Positions 34,892-46,635 of a stretch of 64,000 bases of DNA are shown piece after piece. Origin of the DNA: Tricholomella constricta. Taxonomy: Eukaryota; Basidiomycota; Agaricomycetes; Agaricales; Lyophyllaceae. A program made the position numbers and the translations under genes. Within the stretch, counting starts at the first letter, position 1; each line of letters begins with the position of its first letter. Location of the stretch: contig JAACJP010000043.1 in NCBI GenBank assembly GCA_013368375.1, positions 186,001 to 250,000 on the forward strand, written 5' to 3'. The notes beneath the pieces are model-generated. The model was not told the DNA's origin. It searched no databases and saw nothing but the letters and a program-made list of their open reading frames with translations.

Positions 34892-35255
34892 TGGAGTGAA
34901 AAGGAGTCTTTGTAAATGCACAAAGAGAGTTTCGACGCATTCTCTTAAATGCACGGAGCCAACGCAATCTAGCGACCAAAAATGGGACCTTGTAGTCGGG
35001 TGTAGCTGTATGACCGACTGTCAGTCACACCTAGTCATCAAATCGCGCAGACCAGATACATGGACCTGATACACCCCGAGGCCCCAACGTCAATATCACG
35101 TCGGGGAGAAACAAAGACCACGATTGCGCGCACGGAGATGCGCTGGCACTGTATTCGCCGACATGTTTCTGTGTGTGTGTGTCTCCGCACGACACTTTTC
35201 ACGCCGCCCAAGCAAGGTCAAGCCCGGAAATGCACGAAAAATTCGTGATAGTCCC
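34194..35255 (+). repeat. Segmental duplication, right copy
   Basis: Intact partner of the 28364-29245 segment in the same orientation. It covers most of the GST gene and about 360 bp upstream of its start. The FunK1 gene and the micro-exon ORF lie between the two copies. Confidence 0.8.
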
Positions 35256-36963
35256 ATTCTACAAGCCACGTCCTCAAGCTGAGTCACAACGCACTATTTG
35301 CTATGCTTGGAGGCGGTGGGCAGACATACAAAGGGATCTTGTGATGAATAGATAGACACAAGGCTGTGCGTCCTCGAATCCGCAACAAGTCGCGCCATCA
35401 CGTGGTTCAGCGATATTTATCATAGGCGCGCGCAGCTCCTGCGTGCAAAGACCACTTTTGAGTCAAATTGAGAGCCTGCGGGTTGAGTACGCTGCGTAAG
35501 TGGACGACAAGTGACTAGGGATGCAGGCGACTCATATCTGTAGGAGAACTGCGCCAGAGCCGAGTGGGCCTGCTTTGGACGCACTGCGCATCGCCATTCT
35601 GCAGCTGAGCTAAGGGCATTACATTTGTCTTTTGCTGCATTCGAACACAAGAGTCCTGAAATAGCCCCCCCCAAAGTAAGCCTGAATTTAGTCAGTATTC
35701 AGTGATGGACAATGTCGGCATCGCGGTTGGAAGCGAGTTCCGCTGGTCGGGTCAAAGCGTCGGAGCGATGCAATCCAAAATTATTTTGATCTTTGAGGTA
35801 CTTGACATCATCGCTGCCCGGACCCGGGGTATCGAGCAATGAAACACCAGGTAGCCATCGTCACGCGGAGCCGACACTTGTTCTCGACAGTCATTGGAAA
35901 TGGAAGCGGACACGAGGGAAAGTGCCTGACAACGGCAGTCAGTCGATGGACATGGGGTTTGGTATGTCCGAGCGGGAAATGTGACGGGGCGGCGTAGAGC
36001 CGTCATGCATCAGCGAAGATAATGAGAAGACAAGCAGATGAAAGGGGAGTGAGCTCTTTGGGAAAAAATGAGGCACTCTCATTGGGAGACCAAAGGAAGG
36101 CAGTAGACAGCTTCACACTGCCCTACTGAAGACCAAAGCTGCGCCACGAGTTTTCTGAGCATTTGACGAGAGAAGAACTCCGATCAGAGCGTTGACCAAA
36201 AGGGAATAGATGTACGTATGTCATATGACTGGACCTGCGCTTGATTTAGCGCAGGCTCGTCCATCGTCGAAATGTCGAGGTATCCATGTCGTTGAGTGAC
36301 TTCAGTCGAGTGTTGTCTGGTAGTGGCATATACGGACATGTGACAACCTCGTATTTGAGCCCTAATATGTAGAGAGGCATGAGTTGAGCATCTTTGCGTT
36401 TATTCAGAGGTTGTCCAATCATGGCCGCACTGCCTTGCTTCAAGTATTGGATATCTGGCATGGCAGCAGGCGTTGTGCGGCTTTTGGATGTCACAGCAGT
36501 CACGACCTGGAGGACATCTTATGAGTGATGGACATATGCAGCGAGTGCGTCAACGCCTGCTGGTAACTTATCCGAAACGATAAGTACATCGGCTGCAGTG
36601 ACCACTGCTGTCACTAGAACTTTGGCTGTGCGGCGACGTATAAAGATGCCTTGTTACCAAGGACTTAGGAAGAACTTTACAGAACCCAGGACTAAGCAAT
36701 GCCCAGATTGTCCATATCGTCACAGCATCCCAAATGAGCCTAGCAGTAAACCGGCGATAGCTTCTGAATTCAGATGTGCAGAAACCGCACAGCCTCTGAG
36801 ATTGTATCTGCTCCTCGACCTGGCTTGGCCGTTGGTAAGGTGAGGAGAAACGGTGAGAAAAGAAGCTGTTACCGCTAAGGCCTCCGCGTATCCATCCCGG
36901 AGTCGAGTTAGAGTCATGGACGAGGATGAACTGTCCGCGGACGAGCGGACCGGCTAGCGCGCT
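34892..36963. other. Intergenic region, no supported gene
   Basis: Beyond the duplicated GST upstream region (to about 35255) only isolated frames up to 161 codons occur, all antisense or without recognisable domains. The transaldolase promoter is at the right end. Confidence 0.45.
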
Positions 36964-36991
36964 CGGAGTTTGCGTCACGTGACAAACTCCG
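36964..36991. promoter_or_regulatory. Palindromic E-box in the transaldolase promoter
   Basis: The 10-bp perfect palindrome GTCACGTGAC contains the bHLH E-box CACGTG. It sits inside a longer inverted repeat with arms CGGAGTTTG and CAAACTCCG, 94 bp upstream of the transaldolase ATG. Such sites are bound by bHLH regulators such as Cbf1/Pho4-type factors in fungi. Actual binding is inferred. Confidence 0.5.
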
Positions 36992-37084
36992 ATATCTTCG
37001 ATGAGTAAGTCGAAAGTCCGCGTTTTCATAAGTCCGCAATTCAATCGCAACATACCAACGTAGATCTCTCTCCATAACCATCAC

Positions 37085-38451
37085 CATGACCACCTCCCTC
37101 GACCAACTCAAACAATCTGGCACTGTTGTAGTCTCTGACTCTGGGGACTTTGCTTGTGAGTGGATACATTCATGGACAGGGACGATATGTGCTCATCCCT
37201 GACCTTCCATAGTGATCGATGCGTACAAGCCACAGGTAAAGTTGTCTGATTTTTCATCGAGGTGACCCAAATTCTGATTGGGGCTTAACAGGATGCTACG
37301 ACCAACCCATCGCTGATTTTGGCTGCCTCTGGAAAGCCCGGCTACTCGAAACTCATGGATGCCGCCGTGCAGTTTGGCAAGTCCAAGGGTGGCGATATCG
37401 ATACGCAGGCTGATGCCGCCCTGGACAGGCTGGTGAGTTTACTGTTGGACAAAGATTCTTTATCTGATTTCTTTGGTCAGCTAATCGAGTTTGGCAAAGC
37501 AATTTTGGATATTATTCCTGGTCGTGTCTCCACCGAGATCGACGCCCGTCTGTCCTTCGACAAGGAGGCTACGAAGGCGAAGGTATGCCGCTGCTGCTGC
37601 TGGTCGCCTACTCAGATCTCTTTACACGATATCATTAGGCCAAGGAGCTGATTGCTCTCTACGACTCTGTCGGCGTCAAGAAAGAGCGTATTTTGATTAA
37701 AATCGCCTCGACCTGGGAAGGTATCCAGGCTGCCCGGGAACTCGAGCGCGACGAGAACATCCACTGCAACCTGACCCTCTTGTTCGGTTTCGGCCAAGCA
37801 GTCGCTTGCGCAGAGGCCGGTGTTACCTTGATCTCACCTTTCGTCGGCCGCGTAAGTCCTGCGCTGATCTCTGCTCAACGCACTTTTGCTGATCTTCTCT
37901 TCCCCAAGATCCTTGATTGGTACAAGAAGAACACCGGAAAGAACTACGAGGGTGATGAGGACCCGGGTGTCCAATCAGTGAAGAAGATCTACAACTACTA
38001 CAAGCAGCACCAGTACAAGACCATTGTCATGGGTGCCTCTTTCCGTAACGTGCGTCAACCAACTTCCCTTGGTCCCTCCGTTAAGCTGACACGTGGGTGT
38101 CGTAGATCGGAGAGATCAAGGCACTTGCTGGTGTTGATTTCTTGACCATCTCTCCCTCACTACTGGAAGAGCTCAACGCGTCGATGGACCCGGTTCCCAA
38201 GAAACTTGATGCTGCTGCAGGTGACGTCATTCTCCAATTTCGGATCTCGGCCCGCAACTAACAATCCGCGATATTTAGCCGCCCAAGCCGACCCCATTGC
38301 CAAGGTCTCCTTCATCGACAACGAGCCCGAATTCCGCTGGACTCTCCTCCAGGACCAGATGGCCTTCGACAAGCTGCACGAGGGCATCAAGAAGTTTGCT
38401 GAGGACGGCCAGCTCCTCAAGAAGATCCTCAAGGAGAAGCTCTCAGCCTAA
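37085..38451 (+). CDS. tal1: Transaldolase
   Basis: Eight exons or so join from ATG 37085 ([20 protein letters not shown]) to the stop at 38449-38451, about 324 residues, the usual length of class I eukaryotic transaldolase. Family motifs are present: [42 protein letters not shown] with the Schiff-base Lys in the [11 protein letters not shown] strand, [36 protein letters not shown] and [11 protein letters not shown]. The enzyme moves a dihydroxyacetone unit from sedoheptulose 7-phosphate to glyceraldehyde 3-phosphate in the cytosolic, non-oxidative pentose phosphate pathway. The first intron follows DFA, and a very short second exon encodes IDAYKPQ. A palindromic E-box lies 94 bp upstream of the start. 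Confidence 0.96.
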
Positions 38452-39024
38452 ATTGATGAATTCTATCGTTTTTTACTCATGGCGGTTGGATCATCAGAAG
38501 ATAGAAAATAAAACCTGTATTGTTCTTTTGTATTATGCCAATGATAATGTTGTTTGTGACGTTACAATACGAAGCATGCAGGGAAGGATGGTACAGTGAC
38601 TGCGTGTCGACCATACTAATACTTGGAGCAAATGACCACAGAAATGGCGAGTCGGGCGACTGTATCGCAGAATCGTGGCAGATGTATGCAGATAACACAA
38701 TATAAACCATTAAGTAGTGATATATACAAAAAGAAACCGAAAAGAAGAGCAAATGTTCGGCTCAGAAGATCAAAAGGTGGGTATTAAAGCAAATTTGCCG
38801 GTATTTGGAGGATGTGGGTTCGGAACGGGGCTTTGGGATGAGCGTCGAAAGCTATCAAGCAAACGCAACAATCAAATGCATAGCGTAGTGGATGTATGGA
38901 GAGAAACGCTCGAAGCTTCAAGATAGACCAAACGTTTCGTTAGATCCGCTTTATGGCAGTGAATGATGGGAGCAAGCATTTCTTCATGTGTACTTTCAGA
39001 AAAATGCCAATGTCGGAATGGCCT
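38452..39024. other. Convergent intergenic region
   Basis: Lies between the 3' ends of transaldolase and the second F-box gene. A/T-rich, no gene seen. Confidence 0.5.
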
Positions 39025-40552
39025 TCAAGGATCAAAGAACGGGGCAAAGACACCACCAACGTCCCTGACCTTGTCTTTTATTGAACCTTTCTGCAAAAGG
39101 TTGCGGACGAAGTCGTGAGCACCGAGGGGGACATGAGCATTCCAAGTGACTTCATCAGCTGCTCTGCTCCACTTCAAAATCATGACGAACTTGACGCGGC
39201 GAAGATTCGGGAATGCACGCGAGAGCCCTTCGATCAAGCTCAACTGTAGTTGGAGATCGACGATAATGTTGACATCAAAGTATAAGTCCAGGTCAAAGGA
39301 AAGGACGGATGGCGCTGGGGGCCAGTTGGTCGCTAGTTTGTGGATGAACTACAAGATACTGGGTGTTAGTTCATCGGAAGAAAAGGTGAATGGAAAGACG
39401 CACGGCTTTCAGCTCGACGCTGCTTGAGCTTAGAACTAGTGGATAGTTCTGATGCATACCCTCTATGGAAAGTTCCTTTACGGCGGGGAAGAGTTCGAAG
39501 AGAGGTGCAAGGAAATAAACGTGGGAGGGGATTGAGAGTGCCAAAATATCCGCCGACGTTTGCTTGAGAGGCTCAATGTCGCGTAGGCCCATTGGGGGCA
39601 TACATAGTGCTTCCAATTTCTCGTCGACCTGAACACCTGTGATGTCAACCGAAGACACGGGGCGACCGGCGGCAATGTACAATAGGGACGGGGTGCAACG
39701 CAGAGTTCGGAGTTGAGGCATCGACGATGCAGATAGCACACGGACGGGCTCGCCAACCATTTTGAGCTTTGTGATTGCGAGAGACGTAAGGTGTTTGGAT
39801 CGTTCAAGGACATCCCACAGGATGGAATCAGATTCTACGACAAGCAGGTCCAGCTTGACGAGCGAACTTTCTGAGATTTGCGAAAAGATTGTCCGAGTAA
39901 TGCTCCAATCGCTTGACCAGAGACTTTCCAGATGCGTAGTGTTTATGACACGCGCGATGGCATTGACGTGTGGCGCTTGACCCGTATTCCAGAAACGGAA
40001 CTCCTTCAGCGGCAATAATTTGATTCTACGGAGATGTTCTTCTTTGACGTCACCAAGAAAGGAACAGTCTCCGAAAGTGAAAGCTGTCAGACTTCGCAAT
40101 TCGCCGAGGGATTTGAGGAGGCACTTGTCGATGTCCACACCGATGAGGCAAAGGGTCCGCAAGTTTGGCATCTGGCGCAAGGCTCGTCCATACATGCCCA
40201 GGAACCCAGCATGAATCCATGGTTGGTTAGCGTCCTTTGTCCAGGAAGTAAGGGAACACTCCTTGACGTGCTTCGCGAGCGAAACGGCTGGTTCTTTCCC
40301 CTTCAGAACAGCCCTACAGAACGTGGCATTTGTCTTTCCTGATTCGTCCGTTTTGGCTGTGAGACCCGAGATATGCAGCGAGCCGAAAATTCGAGGGACC
40401 GCGATGGCGCAGAAGAAGTGGCAGACGAGGGCGAGGTTTGATAACATGCTCTTTATCTCTTGAGGTGTAAAATTGGTCGACAAGGAAACCCAGTCGAATA
40501 TTTCAAGGTAAAGTTCGTTTGGAATGGTAGAGAGGGCTCTGTCTCCCTCCAT
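39025..40552 (-). CDS. F-box-like protein
   Basis: Two exons separated by a 55-nt intron (39349-39403, GTGCGT donor, TTGTAG acceptor) give about 490 residues. The N-terminal F-box reads STIPNELYLEIFDWVSLS, continuing in MLSNLALVCHFFCAIAVPRI. The rest has irregular leucine-rich units (MPNLRTLCLIGVDI, SLVKLDLLVVES, FPAVKELSIEGM) and ends with FPNLRRVKFVMIL and a short tail. As with other F-box proteins it probably presents a substrate to an SCF ubiquitin ligase; the partner is unknown. It belongs to the large lineage-specific F-box expansion of Agaricomycetes and is not obviously a recent copy of the F-box gene at 1983-3889. Confidence 0.8.
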
Positions 40553-40949
40553 CCGTCTTGGTGCTGAATCGCGTTAGAATTTGTGGTCAAGTGTCAAGGG
40601 AGGACAAAGGCCTTACTTGACCATTCCATGAAAAGACACAGAAACTGGAGAGAATCAGGGTTCTTGCAATTAAGACTCCGAGTGTCACCACTGAGTGTAC
40701 TGAATGTTTTAAGTACAGTGCTGCGGTCAACGTCAACGTTTAGTGTTGAAAGAAAAAGTGCTAAATAATGTCATTCAGCCACGTGACTTTGGAGTGATGG
40801 CCCCTTCTAACTTTTCGCTGCTCTGATATACAGTAATTCCAAGCGCGTAAATGATACATTGGCTTCTGTCGAGGTGCCGGCCTATCGAATAAGTACCCTG
40901 ATTCCATAATAAAGCTGCAGTAACCACTGGAGACCCTCTGAATCATAAT
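40553..40949. other. Intergenic region, no gene seen
   Basis: Upstream side of the F-box gene and 3' side of the carboxypeptidase-like gene. A CACGTG site occurs near 40780. Nothing else is recognised. Confidence 0.5.
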
Positions 40950-42998
40950 TTACAGATCGCCTGCGAGGTGCAAAGATATCAATAAAGAGCCCAGAGGATG
41001 GAAACAGGGGAGGGATGTGATGCAGTCCAATGAAGGCAAGCGAGTAGAGGATGACCCACGTTTCATCTTCTTGGCAATGAATTTTGCCAGGTACCTGAGC
41101 ATTTCGCTCGTCTCCTCGCCGACGGGACGAATCCAGCGAGGGGGCAATGAAAAACCGTACTAGAAGATGCGAGTTAGCACAATGAGCACGATACGAAGCG
41201 GAGACAAGAGGCAACGCACAGTGCCCGTATCCCTCAAGTGCAGAGCATATGAATACTTGATTCCCGCGCCCCTGTACATCCAGTCCACGACGTTACCTGG
41301 CGCACGATAAAGCATTTCGCAGAGTCGTCCGGTCTATTCTCAGTCGTAGGTGAGTCGTGGACACGATGCGGCATGATTATAGGAGCGTACGGTGACTTTA
41401 GTCCCATGAACTGAGCCCATCGCTCGCGCTGCTCCTAATCCAGCTTCCAGCTGATCCTCTGCGTCCTCCGGCATAGCGTTACACGAGTACGAGTATGGGG
41501 AGGATACTAAGCGAATGGCTTAGGTCAAAAACGATCAGCAACCCACAAGGATGGAGCACGCACGCATCTGCCCGTAACTTCGTAGGTCGATGAATCCGAC
41601 GAGATTAGGAATTGTGATGATCATGTTTGCAATGTTGTTCGCCTCCGGTGCTTCGAACGGGCGGTGGCCTGGGTACCAGTGTGAGCAGGGATCCGTAGGT
41701 TCCCGGGTTTGGCACCGCTCGATGACTCCTCAGCTATTGCCTTCCATTTGTACCCCTGTTCGAGTACAAGGTATTAATGGGCAAATGTCGGGTAAGAGAT
41801 GATATGCGTACCCAATTGCTGGAGAATTGGCGGCCGAAAATGTTTAGCTCATATCACAGATATAGCGATAGCGATACTGACCGGTTCATATCCAACCCGA
41901 AACACTTATTCTTGGAGCCCATCCTTTGACGCGTCTTGTACCTGTTGATTTCACCATGTCACGGCTACAAAAGATACCCGAAAAAACGATAGCATACCAA
42001 TAGCGATCGCTTTCCCAAGTGTAATTATACCCATCTGGATTCGGCATAGGGATTATGTGGAAATCCTATCACAACGTGGTCTCGTCATTCCGGAAACATG
42101 ATATGCAGGACAACGTACGAAAACATCCAACAGTCGAGAGAGGGAGCGGGGTTCAGACTTTTTCGACGTGAGAGCATGCGTTAGGTAGAGCGCAGTGGCT
42201 GTTGCAACCCACTATCGCGTGTTTCATTTTAAGGGTCAAGTGGTGATAGATGATGCAGAAGACACACCTCGCGCGCGTGCTGCGCACCCATAATTACGAT
42301 GGCGAGCTTTTCATCGTCTTCTGGCTGCCTTTCAGGCTTCTTCTTCTTCTTCCCTTGCCGCTGTGTCTTCCTTCCCTTATTTGTAACAGCTTGCGGCTTT
42401 GAGATGGTGAGGCTGAGCATCTCCCTGCCCATTCCACTATGTCCCAAGTTGTTCACTTTGACAAGATCGGGATGCAGTTCCGCTAGCTCCCGAATGAATG
42501 TCTCGACTTCGTATAGTGGATGGTAATTCGCATGGTACGTTGAGTTCTGAAGCGAAGAGAGATCCCATGCTGCAGTTGACTGTAGCCGAGATGTCGTCGC
42601 CCGCTGTGGATGAGTTATGTTTGCGGCCAATGTGTGCGGAATAGCTCGTAGCGATGCGGGCAGCGTTGGAGCAGAATTTGGAGAATACACGTCGACGTGC
42701 GTAGGCGCGATTTGCCAGAGGTCTAGGTCATGCTCCTATCAAAGAATTGACCCGGTCAGCACGTCAACCGTGTTTGATAGGGCCCTGAAATCAGCACCTT
42801 TGCGAGCGCAAGGACCTCTTTGAGAGTTTTAGTGTCTTCCCCGACGCCAAATCGCCATAGTTGTCCGAGGAGTGGAAGTGGTTCGGAGTCCGACTGATAT
42901 GGCACGTTAAGAATATGCTGATTGGGAACCGGCTCAGCTTGTGCTGCCAATAGCAATATGCTCGCAACCCCAACGAGACAGTGCTGCCTTGTTAACAT
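40950..42998 (-). CDS. M14 metallocarboxypeptidase-like protein, probably inactive
   Basis: ATG 42998 starts a secretory signal peptide (MLTRQHCLVGVASILLLAAQ). A propeptide-like part follows, then the M14 domain across many small exons: YHPLYEVETFIRELAELHPD, IVIMGAQHAREWVATATALY (zinc His and Glu intact), DFHIIPMPNPDGYNYTWESD, LDMNRNWGYKW (a 7-nt exon, 41812-41818, supplies part of NRNW), TDPCSHWYPG, LVGFIDLRSYGQ, KYSYALHLRDTGTYGF and RPVGEETSEMLRYLAKFI. Against carboxypeptidase A, the third zinc ligand (His in HSYSQ) is Arg and the catalytic Glu (E before LRDTG) is His. The protein therefore resembles the inactive Ecm14 group. An apparent one-base frame change lies between GYKW and TDPC (41697-41743), either a mutation or a sequence error. 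The product would be secreted or in the endomembrane system. Confidence 0.75.
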
Positions 42999-44405
42999 GT
43001 TTATGCCGGGGCCACGACGAATCGCGTCCTGGACTCACGGCCTTGGGTGTAGCAGAGGTAGGAGCGGAGAATGACCGTGGGTGATTCAAGCTCTTGGCGT
43101 GTGCCCTCCCATCACCCAGCAACTTCCCATACTTCAAGTCCTACTCTTCAGGTGATTCCTTCCTCTCCACTGTTGCATCATACGTATAGCCAAGGTGATG
43201 GCGGTTTAAACTTCCCCCAGCTCCAATAGAACTGCTGCTAATGAAGCTATTGGACGACCACTGAAGGGATACGAGGTATAGCCTATTTTCATTCTCTCAG
43301 TTCATTGAAGAATAAGCTGATTTTTCCGTGGCCTCCAGATCGACTGACATTGGCGTAAATAGATATGCTCTACCTGAACAGATTGCGGTTTAGCGCCAGC
43401 GGTCATCCATACATCGTCGCAATGATCTCCCAGCCATCTACTTGCGACGCGCGCATTCGTTCTGCCCCGGCGTCTGACTTTGCAGCTCCCAACAAACTCG
43501 CGAATTAAAACTGCCATTCTTGCGGTGGTGTTGTTCTTGCCTTGTACGCCCTCTGTATATGTACCTCCCTGGGGTCATCTGTCGCGCTCCCACCTCACCA
43601 TCTCGGCGGATCTCTTTCAAGCCATCCAAGCCCTGATTCCCAGTCTCCGCTTCGAGCTCCATCAGGAGATCTTAGTACGCTTTTGCTCATGTACCGCAGA
43701 TTGCGCGGACTTGCTTGTCTTCTTGCCCCCTGCCTTCCCCGCACATCAGGAACCATCCAGTCTCGACGTCATTCATATTGCGGATAAAGAAAAGCTTGGA
43801 CCTTATGACTTGCTTCCATGTGCCTGCAGCTCCACCTTGCCTCGAATGCAAGCGGCGGAAGTCTATTTTGAGCCGGTCGGAAAGCTATGGCATACTCAGA
43901 GGACCTTGCTAAACATGAATTGCTGTCTTCAACCCGGCGTCGAGCCTCGACACGTGGATGGCCTTCTGTCCCGTCTCCGTGACTTCCGCCCTGTCCAGCG
44001 CTTTCCGACCGTCCCGGCCATACTTCCCGAGAGCCGCTTGGAAATCTTCAGAGAAGTTTCTTACAGGGGCCTGTCCACTGCTGACAAACTACGATAACGA
44101 CCGATGATAACTTTTGTCACCTTCGTTCGGTGCGGTTGATCAAGAACAATAAGCTTTAAGAATAAAAAGGAGCTCACCAATAACTAAATAAAGGTACATG
44201 GATCATCACACTAACTCCTCAAGCACACAACTGTGTTTTCTCCTCCCTCACAAATACTCAGCGCGGTCCATCTCGCAAAGTGATGGTCTGCTCCCTCGAT
44301 GATCTCCATAAACACTAACCACTTGGCGCGTGTCTTTGTGCATGTCACCGCCTCTCGGAGAATTTTGGATATCACTTGCTGTGTAAATAAACATGTAAAT
44401 CAAAG
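42999..44405. other. Intergenic region with one doubtful open frame
   Basis: A plus-strand frame at 43480-44097 (205 codons, no early ATG) contains DLFQAIQALIPSLRFELHQE but no recognised domain or splice support. It may be a gene relic. The rest shows nothing recognisable. Confidence 0.35.
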
Positions 44406-44803
44406 TTCGGAGGCGTGGGTAAGGATTGCGAACTTCGTGGAGAGGTCAATCGCTATGTTCGTACTACATATTCATCAACGATACGCTATCAAACCAACCC
44501 CAATTGAGTTCATCCACTCCATGATTTGGATGTGACAATTGTGTCATCTTTTTCTTACATGATGGGGCGGGGCGTAACCCCTGCATCATGTTAATTGTCC
44601 ACTGATCACTGCCAAGCCCACCATGGGCCGTTTGGACTGTGTACGTCGTGTGTGTTTTATGCCATCAATGTAAATAAATAGATTTGAACATCGGATCCAT
44701 GTATATATGTATGGATGGCCACATACATGGTCCGAAGAGGTTTTGTAAGGTCCATTCAGTGCACCCCTCCACGAAGTTCGCAATCCTTACCCAGGCCTCC
44801 GAA
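44406..44803. repeat. 41-bp inverted repeat pair with 316-bp loop
   Basis: Arms 44406-44446 and 44763-44803 are complementary with about two mismatches; the common core is TGGGTAAGGATTGCGAACTT. No coding sequence lies in the loop. It could be a small non-autonomous DNA element or part of the larger foldback structure beside it. Confidence 0.8.
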
Positions 44804-45867
44804 ATTCGATCTACGATCTACATGTTTCCCTACACCGCCAGTGAATTCCAAAAACTCTCCGAGAGGTGGTGGCATGCACAAAGACACAAGTATTGCCCGA
44901 TCCCGCCACTACAGGCACGCATACTCTGTGGTGGGTTGAAGATCAGACAGTGTCCTCCCGAGTCCCGAGTACGGTTGGGAGTCCAAGGTCTATTTTCAAA
45001 TCCCGCTCAAATAATTCAGTCGACCTCAAAATGTCTAAAGCTTTTGCAGTTCACCACCGTGTTTAATATATGGATATCTGGTCTTTGAAATGCTGGTAGA
45101 TGATGGGTGGATACTTACAGACGGCACCGATACTTCTGCTCATGATTTCGAGTATTTTGGGAGATGACATTGACAAGGTGTTGGAAAAATGTGCAAAATC
45201 TACCATTGTAAAATCCTCCTCCTTCTGATGCTAGAGGGATTATTCATATTTATCTTGACTCTTTAGAGAGTGCCGCCCTATAGAGACCTCGTCGCGAAGG
45301 TTTTCTTGCCAGCAAAGCAGGAGGCAGGTTCGCTTGTTTCCGGTTTTCAGACTCCGCTCACGTGCCGATTCACACACAGTGGGAGACTATGTTAATTGTA
45401 ACAGCGGTTGTTTTCAAACGGTACTCGTGGGATTGAGTAGATAGCTCTAATTTCTATCAGAAAATAAAACAAGCGACAGATAAGAATGAGATGATATATG
45501 TATCGACGGCTTGGACCGGCACATGAGCGGAGTATGAAAACCGGAAACGGCCTGCTTCGCTGGCAACAAACCTCGCATCGAGGTCGCTGGAGGGCGGCAC
45601 TCTCTAGGAAGGTGAGGTATATGTGGTTAGCCCCTCTAAGTTAACATCAAGAGAGAAGGAGGAGGGTAATTTACATGCTGCCTCTTGCACACTTTTTTCA
45701 CATCTTGTTAAGATCATATTGACTCCCAAAATACCCTAAAATCATGAGAAGAAATACAAAAGCGATCTGTAGGCACCTACCCATCATTTGCCAGCATTTC
45801 AAAGACCAGATATGTACATATATTACACTAATGGATTGTAGAAGCTTCAGATACTTTGAGGTGACAC

Positions 45868-45883
45868 GAAATTATTCGAGCGG
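45868..45883 (+). repeat. Target-site duplication, 5' copy
   Basis: GAAATTATTCGAGCGG borders the 5' end of the LINE and is identical to the copy after its A-tail. Confidence 0.9.
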
Positions 45884-46635
45884 CTTTTTCGTCGCTTCTC
45901 GCCGTCCTCTCGTTATTTTTCTCATCATTCCTTCCTTCTCCTCCCCCTCCTCCTATGGCCGTCGCGCGTCGACCAGCTGCTGCTGTTCCCCTTGTCGCTG
46001 CTGGTCCTCTATTTCCTGACAGAGTTCTCAAGTCGCGTTTTTCTTTCTGGACTCCTTGGACTCGTACCACCATGTTGGGCGAGTTTCGCACGCCCAGTGA
46101 GAGGTGGTGCCGATGTAGCCGTGAACGCTCGTCGATTCCTACAACGCCGTAGGAAGGATACTGAGGTATCCTACCAAGGTCTACTACGGTAGCACAAGAG
46201 TCCCCCCCCACAAAATAAAAACCCACAACCACAGGGAAAAAGGTGCTACAACGAAACACGGACGACGTGGCTCGCCCAATTTAGTAATCACAAGTAACGC
46301 AACCGTCACAACCGATTGCGGAAACCCCCTCAACGCGGTTCACCAAGGAGAATACGCCCGCTATCACCCGGAAAGGGAGCTGAGGACTGAAAACCCAGCT
46401 GAAAGATTTAAAATCCATTACTTTAAAACCACGACATACACGAAAGACCAACAAAAAAGCGCTCCCCAAACCTACAGTCCCACTCTCTTTCACCCTGAAA
46501 TCAACCTCACTCCCAAAACTGCATGGCGGGGGCGCTAAACTCTCATAACGTAACCAATATAAAAACCTACGCGAAGACGTAAGGCAATTAAAACACACCT
46601 TCACTTCAACCACGTCCACAGACGCATACCGAACA

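Noticed and set aside
43480..44097. 205-codon plus-strand ORF
   Set aside because: No ATG near its beginning, no recognised domain and no splice signals; kept only as a remark in the gap entry.
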